DNA from: Chitinophagales bacterium
GTDB lineage: Bacteria > Bacteroidota > Bacteroidia > Chitinophagales > Saprospiraceae
Length of the DNA stretch: 54,195 nucleotides
NCBI GenBank assembly: GCA_022360175.1
Contig: JAKSDI010000304.1
Coordinates: forward strand, 1-54,195
Direction of reading: 5' to 3'
A model generated the notes under the pieces. It was not told the origin of the DNA, made no database searches, and was given only the letters and a program-made list of their open reading frames with translations. Made by a program: the position numbers and the translations under genes. Of the stretch, positions 43,934 to 53,578 are shown in pieces. Positions within the stretch are counted from its first letter, which is position 1, and each line of letters begins with the position of its first letter.

Positions 43934-44695
43934 ATGCGTCTGATAGTAAAATTACTGATTTTTACCTTGGCTATCGGTTCCCTTCAGTCTTGTGTATCTA
44001 AAAAGAAATACGACGAACTGTTGGCAGCCAAAGAAGCTACTGACCAGGCATTGGCAGAAACTCAGGCTAACCTAAAAGCTTTAGAAGAAGAGAAAGCAGC
44101 TTTGGAAGCTGAATTCAACGCTACTAAAGATGAGCTTAATGGCAAAATTTCCGCTTTGGAAAGCAGCGTAAGCAGCATGGAAAGCCAGATGGGACAACTT
44201 CAAGAGAAGTTGAACATGACTGAAAGCGAATTGAAAGCATTAAAAGAAGAGATCAATGGTATCTTCGGTGCTTACGCTGACAGCGGCCTTAAACTGGAAG
44301 AAAGTGATGGTAACCTTTACGTTGTTACTGATGAGTCTTTGAACTATGCAAGTGGTTCTACTCGCCTAAGCAAAGATGAAAAGTCTGCATTGGCTGAGTT
44401 GGCTAACACTCTAAAGGACAATCCAAAGCTTCAGTTAATGGTTGTAGGCCACACTGATGATCAGCAAATGATCGAAGGTGCTGCATACCGTGACAACTGG
44501 GACTTGAGTGTTGCTCGTGCTAACGCAGTTGTTCGTTACCTTATCAAAAATGGTGCAAGCCCTGAGCAGCTAACTATTGCTGGTCGTGGTGAGTCTATGC
44601 CTGTAGGTGACAATGAAACTGCTGAAGGCCGTGAAAAGAACCGTCGTTCAGTTATCCAGCCTAACCCTAGCTTGGGTGGTTTGATGAAGCAGTAA
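43934..44695 (+). CDS. OmpA-family peptidoglycan-binding lipoprotein
   Basis: A 253-residue outer-membrane lipoprotein: MRLIVKLLIFTLAIGSLQSC gives the lipobox cysteine at 20. A Glu/Ala-rich coiled coil follows (about 30-105). The OmpA C-terminal domain spans about 120-245, with FxxGSxxL-type YASGSTRLS, VVGHTDD, LSVARANAVVRYLI, GRGESMP and a REKNRRS end. It tethers the outer membrane to peptidoglycan through diaminopimelate. GC and codon use are above the neighbourhood average, as in highly expressed genes. It is monocistronic, with a strong terminator after it. Confidence 0.92.
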   Translation: MRLIVKLLIFTLAIGSLQSCVSKKKYDELLAAKEATDQALAETQANLKALEEEKAALEAEFNATKDELNGKISALESSVSSMESQMGQLQEKLNMTESELKALKEEINGIFGAYADSGLKLEESDGNLYVVTDESLNYASGSTRLSKDEKSALAELANTLKDNPKLQLMVVGHTDDQQMIEGAAYRDNWDLSVARANAVVRYLIKNGASPEQLTIAGRGESMPVGDNETAEGREKNRRSVIQPNPSLGGLMKQ

Positions 44696-44761
44696 TTGAT
44701 TGAATATGAGGGCGCTTATCATTCGTATAATATAGCCTATATTTATCAATCTTTACAAAAT

Positions 44762-44804
44762 AAGAGCGGTATCGATTCATTTCGGTACCGCTCTTGTATT
44801 TTAT
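44762..44804 (+). terminator. Terminator of the OmpA-family gene; copy 1 of a duplicated hairpin
   Basis: AAGAGCGGTATCGA (44762-44775) pairs with TCGGTACCGCTCTT (44782-44795) with one G-U pair, followed by GTATTTTA. About 43 bases recur almost unchanged at 51634-51676. Confidence 0.75.
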
Positions 44805-44922
44805 GCTGATTTGCTTGAAACTACTACTCCCCTCCTACTGGCTTCCACTTTATTTTCTATTTGATATTTCTTGTAATTATTCTAAGTGTAACTAAATTTA
44901 CAGCCTCAACTTGCTAACTCCA

Positions 44923-45483
44923 ATGGATTTTACTACCGAAGATGGGTTTCAACATTTATATCAACAGCATTATGCAAGACTGCATGGCATTACCTATCGT
45001 ATCCTGGGTGATTCACATGCTGCTGAAGATGTAGTCCATCAGGTGTTCCTCAAGCTTTGGGAGACAAGACGCCGGGTAAAGATATCTGAAAACCCAGGGG
45101 GATATTTAAGTCGAGCAGTGATCAACACGGCCCTCAATTACCTAAAACAACATCGCTACCTGACCTTGATGGGGACAGTAGAAGACCAGGGGCTTGCTGT
45201 ACAGAACAACACCAGCAGCGAAAACGAGGAACGGATGCAGGCTATTAGTAAGCAATTACATACGATTGTCAATTCTTTGCCTCCTAAGTGCCGTTTAATT
45301 TTTTCTTTAAGTCGGTATGAAGGGCTTAGTAACCAAGAAATAGCCGATTATCTGGGGGTTACTCGGAAAACGGTTGAAAATCAACTAAATAAAGCGTTTT
45401 CCAGAATTCGGAATAACCTTGGTCCTTACCTCACCTACCTGTTAGGCATCATAAATTTACTAGCAGCGCAAAATTTTTTCTGA
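44923..45483 (+). CDS. FecI-like ECF sigma factor
   Basis: A 186-residue sigma factor; I chose the ATG at 44923 (MDFTTEDGFQHLYQQHY) over a TTG four codons upstream. Region 2 includes RLHGITYRILGDSHAAEDVVHQVFLKLWE and region 4 includes LPPKCRLIFSLSRYEGLSNQEIADYLGVTRKTVENQLNKA. It heads a sigma-FecR-TonB receptor-DUF4249 unit and should be released by the FecR protein when the receptor binds its ligand, turning on the locus. Confidence 0.92.
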   Translation: MDFTTEDGFQHLYQQHYARLHGITYRILGDSHAAEDVVHQVFLKLWETRRRVKISENPGGYLSRAVINTALNYLKQHRYLTLMGTVEDQGLAVQNNTSSENEERMQAISKQLHTIVNSLPPKCRLIFSLSRYEGLSNQEIADYLGVTRKTVENQLNKAFSRIRNNLGPYLTYLLGIINLLAAQNFF

Positions 45484-45550
45484 ACTTTTATGGGTGTTTC
45501 ACTAGATGTGGTTGTCTAATAAGAAAGCAAGGGAAATTGCGAGGTAAATT

Positions 45551-46528
45551 ATGAAGATCGATTACCATTTATTAGCTACCTATCTGAACGGAACTGCCAA
45601 AGCAGCAGAAAGACAGCAGGTGGATTTCTGGGTTCAGCAGGATATACAAAACCAGCAGGAATTTGAGCATTTTAAATTCATTTGGGCTGAGGTTGGTAAA
45701 CTACCGCCCGAACAAGAGGTAAATACTGAAGAAAGCTGGCAACGATTTCTGGAACTGCGAGAAGCAAAAGCGAGCAAACCTCGAGTTGTTCAACTGCGCC
45801 ACTGGATGGTCAGAGTTGCTGCAGTACTATTGATTTGTACCTTATCATATGTGATCTGGAATTCCTGGCAAAATCGGACTGGTCATATCTTGGTAGAAAA
45901 TGTAGAACAGAAGTCAGATATCATATTGCCCGATGGGACCAGAGTATGGCTAAATAAACACAGCGAATTGAGTTATCCGGAGGAGTTTACTTCTACCGAA
46001 CGTCGGGTAGTGCTCTCTGGGGAAGCTTATTTTGATGTGACCAGAGATACTAAAAGACCTTTTCTAATCAGCAGTGATGATACAGAAATCAGAGTACTGG
46101 GTACCTCGTTCAACGTCAATACTACGGAAGAACAGACAGAGGTAATTGTGAATAGTGGTAAAGTAGCTTTTTATGAACAGAATAATCCCAAAGAGCAAAT
46201 AGTCTTACAGGCTGGCGATAAAGGCAGTTATCGTTCCGTTAATCAAAAACTTATCAAAACAAAAAATCCGGATGCCAATTATCTTTCATGGAAAACTGGT
46301 CAGCTGATATTCCAAAATAGTACCTTGGAGAAAGCACTGGAGGCAGTAAACCAGCATTATGCGGTGCAAGTGACCCTGGAAAATCCTGCTATGGCTCAAT
46401 GCCGTATCAATACCAGATTCAATGACCAGCCTTTACAGGAAGTAATAGAGGAAATCTGTTTGCTATTAGGTGCTACATTTGATCAAACCACTAATGGGTA
46501 TATCGTGAAAGGGGATAAATGCCCATAA
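45551..46528 (+). CDS. FecR-family anti-sigma/signal transducer
   Basis: A 325-residue inner-membrane protein. The cytoplasmic N-terminus (1-80) binds the sigma factor, one helix spans about 83-102 (WMVRVAAVLLICTLSYVIW), and the periplasmic part carries the FecR domain (DIILPDGTRVWLNKHSELSYP, GEAYFDVTRD, VLGTSFNVN, VIVNSGKVAF). The last 75 residues are the DUF4974-type domain (ISYLSWKTGQLIFQNSTLEKALEAVN pattern) that contacts the receptor's STN domain. It sits between the sigma and receptor genes, as usual for this system. Confidence 0.93.
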   Translation: MKIDYHLLATYLNGTAKAAERQQVDFWVQQDIQNQQEFEHFKFIWAEVGKLPPEQEVNTEESWQRFLELREAKASKPRVVQLRHWMVRVAAVLLICTLSYVIWNSWQNRTGHILVENVEQKSDIILPDGTRVWLNKHSELSYPEEFTSTERRVVLSGEAYFDVTRDTKRPFLISSDDTEIRVLGTSFNVNTTEEQTEVIVNSGKVAFYEQNNPKEQIVLQAGDKGSYRSVNQKLIKTKNPDANYLSWKTGQLIFQNSTLEKALEAVNQHYAVQVTLENPAMAQCRINTRFNDQPLQEVIEEICLLLGATFDQTTNGYIVKGDKCP

Positions 46529-46706
46529 GCAGGAAGAAGATTTATCAAGTCAACCTACAGTCATAATGGGCAATAATCTTTTTTGTCCATTCCCAGTTTT
46601 AGCAAGTTATTTTCAGTCCATACCTACAGAGGCTGAACAGTAACTGCATTGGAATTGATTTGCACAAAACTTAATGTTGTCGAATATAACTATTGAATTT
46701 TCAGTC

Positions 46707-49337
46707 ATGAAATATCAACGTATAATCTATGTCTTGGTGCTACTAAGTTGGTACCTTCAACTGAATGCACAGAGTGACTTATTGTCAAAACAAATGAGCT
46801 TGGATAAGCAACAATGGAAGGTTGTAGATTTGTTACAGGAGTTGGAACAAAAGGGTGACTTTACTATTGCTTACAGTCCTGGCTCTTTATTGGCGGACTC
46901 TAACGTGATACTGTCGGGGACCCAATTACGGGTAGAGCAGTATCTCCAGGAGATTTTTGATCTCCAGCGCTATCAATTGTTAGATCGGAAAAATAAAATA
47001 GTAGTAGCCCCAGTAAATTTGGAGGGCTTGGAAAAGATTACGATTAGTGGTTACCTGAGAGAAGCGGAAACCGGTGAAAGCCTGATTGCAGCTACAGTTC
47101 AGGTAAATAGCCTTGGAGATTTTCAAGACCCGCTTACAACAGGGGTGGTGACCAATAATTATGGTTTTTACTCTATCACTTTGACACCTGGTACCTATGA
47201 GTTGATTTATTCTTATGTGGGATTTGAACTGCAACGGAAGGTAATCCAACTTACTGATAATCTCACAGTCGATATAAGTCTGACAAGAGACCCCAGCATG
47301 TTGAATGAGGTGGTTGTTGAAGCCAATACTGAGGTCGAAAAAGTTGAACGTAAAGTTAAGTCAGTAGATCTGGGTAAAACAGAGATAGGAATCCAGGAAA
47401 TAAAGCAGGTTCCAGCCTTGCTTGGAGAGGTAGATGTAGTCAAGGCCGTCCAGTTGCTACCAGGTGTCAAGGTAATAGGAGAAGGGGGCTCCAATTTTTT
47501 TGTCAGAGGAGGTGCAGCAGACCAAAACCTGATATTGTTGGATGAAGCACCAATTTATAACGCCTCTCATCTGATGGGTTTCTTTTCGGTATTTAATTCG
47601 GATGCAATCAACAATATTCAATTCTACCGTGGAAACATTCCGGCAGCTTACGGTGGACGATTGTCTTCCCTGTTAGACATTCATATGAAAGAGGGGAATC
47701 GGGAAAAGTTTGGTATATCTGGCGGGATTGGCTTGATCAGCAGCCGCTTGACAGTTGAAGGGCCTCTAAAAAAGAACAAAAGTTCCTTCATCATTTCAGG
47801 CCGCCGCACTTACGCTGATCTTTTTTTTAAGTTTTCCAATAATGAACTAACCCGTAAAAGTAGCCTGTACTTTTATGATCTCAATGCCAAGTTTAATTAT
47901 CAGTTTAATGAAAAAAACAAGCTGTTTGCTTCCGGCTATTTTGGTAGAGATCTAAACAAATTCAGATCATTGCCATATGTGATTGATTGGGGTAATGTCA
48001 CCGGTAGTATACGCTGGAATCACCTGTTTAATCAACGCCTGTTTTCTAATACTACTGTAATTTTCAGTAAATACGACTACCGGATTAATCTTTCTTCGAA
48101 TGTTTCTGGGCAGGACTGGCGCTCAGAAATAAAGGATTACGCCTTAAAATCAGACTTCAACTATTATCCTAATCATAAAAACTTTGTTTCCTTCGGCTTC
48201 AGTTCTACCTATCACCAGTTTCAACCAGGGGAGCATCACGCCACCGATGAACCTGGAGTGCCTGCCAGCAACGCTTTAGAACACGGATTATATATTAGTA
48301 ATGAGCAACAGTTGGGAGAACGAATAAGCCTGGAATACGGACTCCGGTATTCGCTGTTTCAACTAATCGGGAAGGCAGAAGTAATTCTGTACGATAAGAA
48401 TTATCGACCACTGGGAGTACAGCAATTTGATAGTGGAGAAATTTATAAAACTTACCAGGGATTGGAGCCGAGGATTAGTGGCCGCTATTTGCTGGGAGAG
48501 CATACCTCTTTTAAAATTAGTTACAATAGGCAGAAGCAATACATGCAGCAAATATCGAATCTGGCCCTGGGATTCAACGTATTTGATATCTGGCTTCCCA
48601 GTAGTTTGCAAACTAAGCCACAAACTGCTGATATTTTTTCGCTGGGGTACTTCCAAAATTCAAAAAATCAGCAGTTTGAATTTTCTGCTGAAGCTTATTT
48701 AAAAAGATTGACCAACCAGGTCGATTATAAGGATCATGCCCGACTGATCATGAACCGATATCTGGAAGGAGAATTGCGATCCGGAAAAGGAAGGGCCTAT
48801 GGTCTTGAATTAATGGTGCGCCGTCGCCGAGGTAGGTTAACCGGCTGGCTCAGTTACACACTTTCGCGGGTGGAACGAAGTATTAAAGATATCAATGGAG
48901 GAGAATATTTTCCTGCACCCCAGGATCAACCCCATTCCATCAACGCAGTGGGTAGCTATGAAATCAACGAAAGATGGACCGTTTCAGCCAATTTCGTTTA
49001 TGCTACTGGTAGGCCCGTCACATTGCCAGAGGAAATTTTCCGCTATGGTCACTATATCGTCCCTGTTTATGGCAGAAGGTCATCTGATCGCTTGCCGGAT
49101 TATCACCGGCTCGACCTATCTGCCAATCTTTATCCCAAGGAAAAACCAGGGAGCAAAAATCAAAGCTACTGGACATTTTCAGTGTACAACGCCTACAACA
49201 GGTACAATGCTGCCACTGTATTTGTAACCAACGAATTGGCAGACCTTGACCTGGTTAAAGGCAATGGCAAACCGGCTTTTCACAAGTTGTCTATGTTCGG
49301 CCTGATACCCAGTGTAACCTATAATTTTAAGTTTTAA
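46707..49337 (+). CDS. STN-type TonB-dependent outer-membrane receptor
   Basis: Start set at 46707 (signal MKYQRIIYVLVLLSWYLQLNAQ); an ATG 33 bases upstream precedes a non-signal stretch. Domains in order: STN signalling domain (about 30-95, WKVVDLLQELEQKGDFTIAYS), carboxypeptidase-regulatory-like beta sandwich (about 105-195, ISGYLREAETGESLIAATV), plug (about 220-330, VRGGAADQNLILLDEAPIY, NIPAAYGGRLSSLLDIHMK) and a 22-strand barrel ending in SVTYNFKF. The STN domain signals ligand occupancy to FecR. The substrate is unknown. The DUF4249 lipoprotein 11 bases downstream is the common partner of such receptors. Confidence 0.93.
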   Translation: MKYQRIIYVLVLLSWYLQLNAQSDLLSKQMSLDKQQWKVVDLLQELEQKGDFTIAYSPGSLLADSNVILSGTQLRVEQYLQEIFDLQRYQLLDRKNKIVVAPVNLEGLEKITISGYLREAETGESLIAATVQVNSLGDFQDPLTTGVVTNNYGFYSITLTPGTYELIYSYVGFELQRKVIQLTDNLTVDISLTRDPSMLNEVVVEANTEVEKVERKVKSVDLGKTEIGIQEIKQVPALLGEVDVVKAVQLLPGVKVIGEGGSNFFVRGGAADQNLILLDEAPIYNASHLMGFFSVFNSDAINNIQFYRGNIPAAYGGRLSSLLDIHMKEGNREKFGISGGIGLISSRLTVEGPLKKNKSSFIISGRRTYADLFFKFSNNELTRKSSLYFYDLNAKFNYQFNEKNKLFASGYFGRDLNKFRSLPYVIDWGNVTGSIRWNHLFNQRLFSNTTVIFSKYDYRINLSSNVSGQDWRSEIKDYALKSDFNYYPNHKNFVSFGFSSTYHQFQPGEHHATDEPGVPASNALEHGLYISNEQQLGERISLEYGLRYSLFQLIGKAEVILYDKNYRPLGVQQFDSGEIYKTYQGLEPRISGRYLLGEHTSFKISYNRQKQYMQQISNLALGFNVFDIWLPSSLQTKPQTADIFSLGYFQNSKNQQFEFSAEAYLKRLTNQVDYKDHARLIMNRYLEGELRSGKGRAYGLELMVRRRRGRLTGWLSYTLSRVERSIKDINGGEYFPAPQDQPHSINAVGSYEINERWTVSANFVYATGRPVTLPEEIFRYGHYIVPVYGRRSSDRLPDYHRLDLSANLYPKEKPGSKNQSYWTFSVYNAYNRYNAATVFVTNELADLDLVKGNGKPAFHKLSMFGLIPSVTYNFKF

Positions 49338-49348
49338 TATACCTTGAA

Positions 49349-50233
49349 ATGAACAAAATTATCATAAATGTTTTTGCCCTTGCCTTACTGTTATTATCAG
49401 TTTCATGCGTGGATGTAATCGACTGGGAAGGTGCAGATGAATCTTCTGGAAGCTTGGTAGTTGAAGGCTTAATAACAAGTGAAAGAGCTACCCACCAGGT
49501 TAAATTAAGCCGTACCCAACCAGTCATTGAAGAAACTTTGCCAGATATGGTATCAGGAGCAGTGGTTGAAATACATGAAGGGAATAATGTATTCTTATTA
49601 AAGGAAACCATGCCTGGAGTGTACGAAACGGACACCATTCAAGGTAAAGTAGGAAAGACTTACCTCCTGAAGATAATAGTTGACCAACAGACATACGAAG
49701 CCACTGCCCAAATGTTGCCTGCCCAACGGATGGAACCAGTGGAAGTCTTCCCCTGGGGAGAGGAGGCACCACAACAGGGAGGAGACTATTTTCAATTTAT
49801 CTTCCGGGATAATTTCGGCAACGAAGCCCCTATGCAGTATTGGGTACAGAGCCAAATTCCAGAGAATGTAGCTGATTACTATCCGCCAGACTGGCAAATG
49901 CCTCAGTGGATCGCAGATCGGTTGGAAAATGGCCGGCTTATCACCTCCGATTCGAGTTATTATCTACACCCAGGCCTGGAGCCGCCAGCTATTTTAGCCT
50001 ATGGGGAGACCAATGTGTCGGGTGTCACTTATGGCACCAGGGTAGTGGAAAAGTTCTACTCGATGACTGATGAACATTATGCTTTTATCAGGGCTATGAT
50101 GTCGGAAACCGAGTGGCAAGGCCTGGGGCCTTTTAGCTATATATCAGCCAACGCACCAACTAATATCAGCAATGGCGGTCTGGGCTTTTTTGCAGCATCG
50201 GATGTCTATCAGATTGAACAGGTAGTGGAATAG
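49349..50233 (+). CDS. DUF4249 family lipoprotein
   Basis: A 294-residue outer-membrane lipoprotein with MNKIIINVFALALLLLSVSC (cysteine at 20). The family block SLVVEGLITSERATHQVKLSRTQP follows, then GAVVEIHEGNNVFLLKETMPGVYETD and KTYLLKIIVDQQTYEATAQML. DUF4249 proteins are encoded beside TonB-dependent receptors in Bacteroidota and are presumed surface-exposed ligand-binding or lid partners, as SusD is for SusC; this role is inferred. The gene ends the FecI-FecR-receptor unit. Confidence 0.88.
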   Translation: MNKIIINVFALALLLLSVSCVDVIDWEGADESSGSLVVEGLITSERATHQVKLSRTQPVIEETLPDMVSGAVVEIHEGNNVFLLKETMPGVYETDTIQGKVGKTYLLKIIVDQQTYEATAQMLPAQRMEPVEVFPWGEEAPQQGGDYFQFIFRDNFGNEAPMQYWVQSQIPENVADYYPPDWQMPQWIADRLENGRLITSDSSYYLHPGLEPPAILAYGETNVSGVTYGTRVVEKFYSMTDEHYAFIRAMMSETEWQGLGPFSYISANAPTNISNGGLGFFAASDVYQIEQVVE

Positions 50234-50401
50234 GTAGAGAATAAAGCCTCAAATCTTAGACGTATTTATTGTTTTCCAAATCGAATTCTTCATCGGCTTG
50301 GACACTCCGTCTATTGCCTGGCCTTAACGATTTCTAAATGTCAATGAATGATATGAATTCGATGGTACATAAATTTTAAACTCAAAATTTAAATAAATCA
50401 T

Positions 50402-51481
50402 ATGAAGTATTTAAGTGTTTTTTTAGTCGCACTATTGTGCATAACATTTAGTTGTGAAAAGGATATAACGGTTCTGAATAGTCAGGAACGACTCCAGAAC
50501 AAGTTGGATGATTTTGTAGAATCAAAGCCTCAATTAGCTATATCAGCTGCCATTATTAAGAATGGTCATTTATACACCGCTGTTTCTGGACAATCATTTG
50601 ACGATGACAGCTTTGATGAGCAACGATTATTTCTTGCTGCTAGTACTACGAAAATGTTCATTGCTGCACTTACAATCAAGTATGCAGAAGAGAATCAAAT
50701 CTCATTGGATAACAAAATTTCCGATTTTATATCATTGGATGATCGATTTTCAGAAGATATTTCAATAAGACATCTACTGACACACTCAAGCGGTTTGGAG
50801 GACTTTGTCACAGATGAATACCTGGGAGCGGTGCTCAGTAACCCTAGTCATATATTTTCTTCTGATGAACGGATAAGCTTTGTTCCTGAAACTATCACTT
50901 TACCTGGTGAAACATTTCAATATTCAAATACCAACTATTTGCTGTTAGGATTGCTGCTTGAAACGTGGTCTGAGAGAGGTTTGCATGAGCTATTGAGGCA
51001 AGATATTTTTGATCCTTTAAATTTATTTCATACAGCCTTATCCCCATATGAGTCCATTAATGGGCCAATAGAACACCTTTGGACGGATATAGATGAAGAT
51101 GGCATCATGGATAATATCACAGAATTGGGTGTGACTACCGAAGCTCTACTCAGTGGTGCATGGGCATCTGGAGGGATCGTGTCTACACCAGGTAATATGG
51201 CCAGATTCTTGGAAGGTCTTATAGAAGAGGCTATTATCAATGAAACCCAGCTCCAAAGCATGCAGCAATTCACTGAAATCATTCCAGGGCAGTATGCTTA
51301 TGGCATGGGGCTACAAAAAATTACAATTGATGGAGAAGAATGGATAGGACATGACGGTAGTCTCTTGCACTATACCATGGCTTTTTACCATCCTGCTACA
51401 GATTCTTATATGGCGATAATGGCCAATCAGGAAGGATATGATTTTGATAATCTCTTATTGGGAATTGCTGACATTTTTTGA
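50402..51481 (+). CDS. Serine hydrolase, beta-lactamase/PBP class C fold, lipoprotein
   Basis: A 359-residue lipoprotein (MKYLSVFLVALLCITFSC, cysteine at 18). The penicillin-recognising fold is complete: nucleophile motif STTK (Ser81, Lys84), YSN (172-174) and GHDGS near the end standing in for the KTG/HxG box. The family covers D-Ala carboxypeptidases, esterases and class C beta-lactamase relatives. Physiological activity cannot be fixed from sequence. It follows the DUF4249 gene by 168 bases on the same strand and may be controlled with the receptor locus. Confidence 0.9.
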   Translation: MKYLSVFLVALLCITFSCEKDITVLNSQERLQNKLDDFVESKPQLAISAAIIKNGHLYTAVSGQSFDDDSFDEQRLFLAASTTKMFIAALTIKYAEENQISLDNKISDFISLDDRFSEDISIRHLLTHSSGLEDFVTDEYLGAVLSNPSHIFSSDERISFVPETITLPGETFQYSNTNYLLLGLLLETWSERGLHELLRQDIFDPLNLFHTALSPYESINGPIEHLWTDIDEDGIMDNITELGVTTEALLSGAWASGGIVSTPGNMARFLEGLIEEAIINETQLQSMQQFTEIIPGQYAYGMGLQKITIDGEEWIGHDGSLLHYTMAFYHPATDSYMAIMANQEGYDFDNLLLGIADIF

Positions 51482-51633
51482 TGCAATCAATATCAGTGGT
51501 GCTAAACATGCCCTCTATTATGGGATACGTATAAGTAAGTACTCAAGCTAGGTATCAACTTTATGAAAGGATAAAATGGCACATTTTTTTATACGCTTCT
51601 TATTCTGAGGACATTCTGATTGAGTGTTAATAG

Positions 51634-51676
51634 AAGAGCGGTACCGATTTATTTCGGTACCGATCTTGTGTTTTAG
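51634..51676 (+). repeat. Copy 2 of the duplicated terminator-like hairpin
   Basis: AAGAGCGGTACCGA (51634-51647) pairs with TCGGTACCGATCTT (51654-51667), with one mismatch, followed by GTGTTTTA. It differs from copy 1 (44762-44804) at only a few positions. The rest of 51482-51922 shows no gene. Confidence 0.75.
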
Positions 51677-51922
51677 TGAAGGGCTTGGTATAGAACTATA
51701 AGCCAGGTAAATGAAGAAATTAACAATCATGGCAGATTGAATTTTTTGATCTGGTCAGATTACACTTTACAGAGTAAAATAGACTGGAACACGCATTCAT
51801 ATGCTAACAACCTTTGAATTAGGCATACCTCCCAAATTGGTTTTTATTCAGCACTAGGTGTTTTTACTGATTTTATAGAAATAGGTAAATCCCCTAATAA
51901 AGAATCGTCAGAGACCGCCCAT

Positions 51923-51964
51923 CTTTGCTTTGTCTTTAATCTAAAAAATTAAGACAAGGCAAAG
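51923..51964 (+). promoter_or_regulatory. Long leader hairpin upstream of the orphan gene
   Basis: Bases 51923-51940 pair with 51948-51964, about 17 base pairs with one bulge and one G-U pair, and an A-rich loop. It ends 48 bases before the ATG at 52013. It may be a terminator of an upstream transcript or a leader structure. Confidence 0.5.
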
Positions 51965-52012
51965 CTCGAAAAACCTCATACAAAATAGAGTCGATAATAT
52001 AAAAATCAACTT

Positions 52013-53020
52013 ATGTCTTTATCAACAGAAAAATTTGAGCAAATCATGCTCGAAATGGAACAGCATGCCATTGAGTGTAGACGTTCGATGAATATCCAGA
52101 ATCCAGGAAATCATGTCACATTTAATTATTCACTTCCTTCTGGCTTCTCTGCAAGGGGTGGCAAGATGCCTGATGATGTAAAGGAAATATTTGAGGTAAG
52201 TGAGTATCAGGCTGACTCAAACATCCGAGAAGAGCAATCGACAACGCAAGATGCTACTGGTAAGTACCTCGATGGTGGATCCCTTGATAGTTTCGAAAAG
52301 GCTCTTTTGGAGGCTGAAGAAATTGCCATTGAGAATTTTAGCAAAGCAAGAAAAGAAAGAACTAGGAAATTAATTGAAGCAGGTAAGAAGCACCCTGAAA
52401 TACAAAATGAGATTGTCAAGGCTAATGCAGCAACAGATAGTTTCCTACTGAATGCTTATGGGAAGATAGAAGAATTCCTTGGTAAGCTGATTACCAGTAT
52501 TTCAGAATGGGCTAGTAAAGCATGGGAGGCTATTAAAAACGTATTCAATGCAGTAATCTCAGGCGTGAAAAGTTTTTTTGGCGGACTCTTTAGTCTTTTT
52601 CAAAGTGGTAAGCAACTTACAATTACTAACACGAGTGAAGAGACAATCGGTGTCCTGGGAGCTGGAGTTGGTAATTCTATTGGGGCTAATAATATTATAA
52701 CTCATGTATGGAACCCACATCCTAGTGATATTCGATTGGAGTGGAAAAATGACTACTTTAATACGCAAGATAAATCGGTTGTCGTTAAAGAAACAATTTC
52801 GCTAGGTGATTTAAGAGAGACGCAACCCAATGAGAAAACTTTTTCGATTGTATTAGAATATGATGGATCTGATCCAAAAATTGAAAAGAAAGTAGAGGCG
52901 TTTACAGCAATGCTATCACAAAATCACAGCGAAATCGCAGAAGAATTTGTAACAAGTCTGAAAAAAGAAGGGATTGAAGCCTATAGGGGAGGAATAGTAA
53001 TTATAGAGGAGAAGAGCTAA
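52013..53020 (+). CDS. Unrecognised protein with a central membrane-active-looking helix
   Basis: A 335-residue protein that matches no family I recognise. It has no signal peptide. Residues 1-60 are charged and helical with a Gly-rich bend, and 90-140 are strongly helical (SFEKALLEAEEIAIENFSKA). Residues 145-198 (from LLNAYGKIEEFLGKLITSIS through SGVKSFFGGLFSLFQSGK) are a long hydrophobic and amphipathic stretch with Trp and Gly residues, as in pore-forming or membrane-inserting segments. A beta-rich C-terminus (200-335; LTITNTSEETIGVLGAGVG, FSIVLEYDGSD) follows. A secreted or contact-dependent effector is one possibility. It has no evident partner gene. Confidence 0.6.
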   Translation: MSLSTEKFEQIMLEMEQHAIECRRSMNIQNPGNHVTFNYSLPSGFSARGGKMPDDVKEIFEVSEYQADSNIREEQSTTQDATGKYLDGGSLDSFEKALLEAEEIAIENFSKARKERTRKLIEAGKKHPEIQNEIVKANAATDSFLLNAYGKIEEFLGKLITSISEWASKAWEAIKNVFNAVISGVKSFFGGLFSLFQSGKQLTITNTSEETIGVLGAGVGNSIGANNIITHVWNPHPSDIRLEWKNDYFNTQDKSVVVKETISLGDLRETQPNEKTFSIVLEYDGSDPKIEKKVEAFTAMLSQNHSEIAEEFVTSLKKEGIEAYRGGIVIIEEKS

Positions 53021-53182
53021 GAAGAAAAAAAAACACCTACACATCTTTTCCTATTAATCCAGTTAAAATCAGAGTAGAAGTATAAACATGTGATTACAAC
53101 AGAAGTGGATCTTATAACACAATTAAATCCTCTGTTTTAAATCTATACTTAGGAGATTTAGAGTTGATTTCTCAAATAAGTC

Positions 53183-53217
53183 ATCCCGAACCTTCCAACT
53201 AGTGGAAAATTCGGGAT
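53183..53217. terminator. Bidirectional terminator
   Basis: ATCCCGAA (53183-53190) pairs with TTCGGGAT (53210-53217), with an inner TTCCA/TGGAA stem. It lies between the convergent orphan gene and small lipoprotein gene. Confidence 0.75.
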
Positions 53218-53227
53218 TTCTTGCATT

Positions 53228-53578
53228 TTAGTCCCAATAGGTAGCTTCCAGAGTGGCTCCACCAATACAACCAGTTGCTATTTCTGTTACAGTAACTGTT
53301 AATGGTAGTTGCTGGTATGTTATGCTTATAGCTGACCCATGAAAATCAGCATTTGAGCTCCAGTTAAATTCATAATCTGGGTGTACTACATCCGTTCCTT
53401 CTCGCACAACCTTTACAGGAAAAGGTACAGTTTGAGCAGTGCTAGGGTCAAAGGAACATATAGGTTCAAGCATGATCTCAAACGTGCATGGTTCTTCTAT
53501 TACAATTTCATTTTTTTTGCAACTACTGATAAGAAAAATCGCAATAGCTAAGCAAAAGAGATTGTTGAGTAATTTCAT
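53228..53578 (-). CDS. Small hypothetical lipoprotein
   Basis: A 116-residue protein with MKLLNNLFCLAIAIFLISSC (lipobox cysteine at 20). The mature part is beta-rich with three further cysteines (CTFEIMLEPIC, GCIGG) and an immunoglobulin- or PKD-like strand pattern (PDYEFNWSSNADFHG, LPLTVTVTEIATGC). It could be a fragment of the PKD-like domains frequent in Bacteroidota surface proteins. It is single, with no partner. Confidence 0.65.
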   Translation of the reverse strand: MKLLNNLFCLAIAIFLISSCKKNEIVIEEPCTFEIMLEPICSFDPSTAQTVPFPVKVVREGTDVVHPDYEFNWSSNADFHGSAISITYQQLPLTVTVTEIATGCIGGATLEATYWD

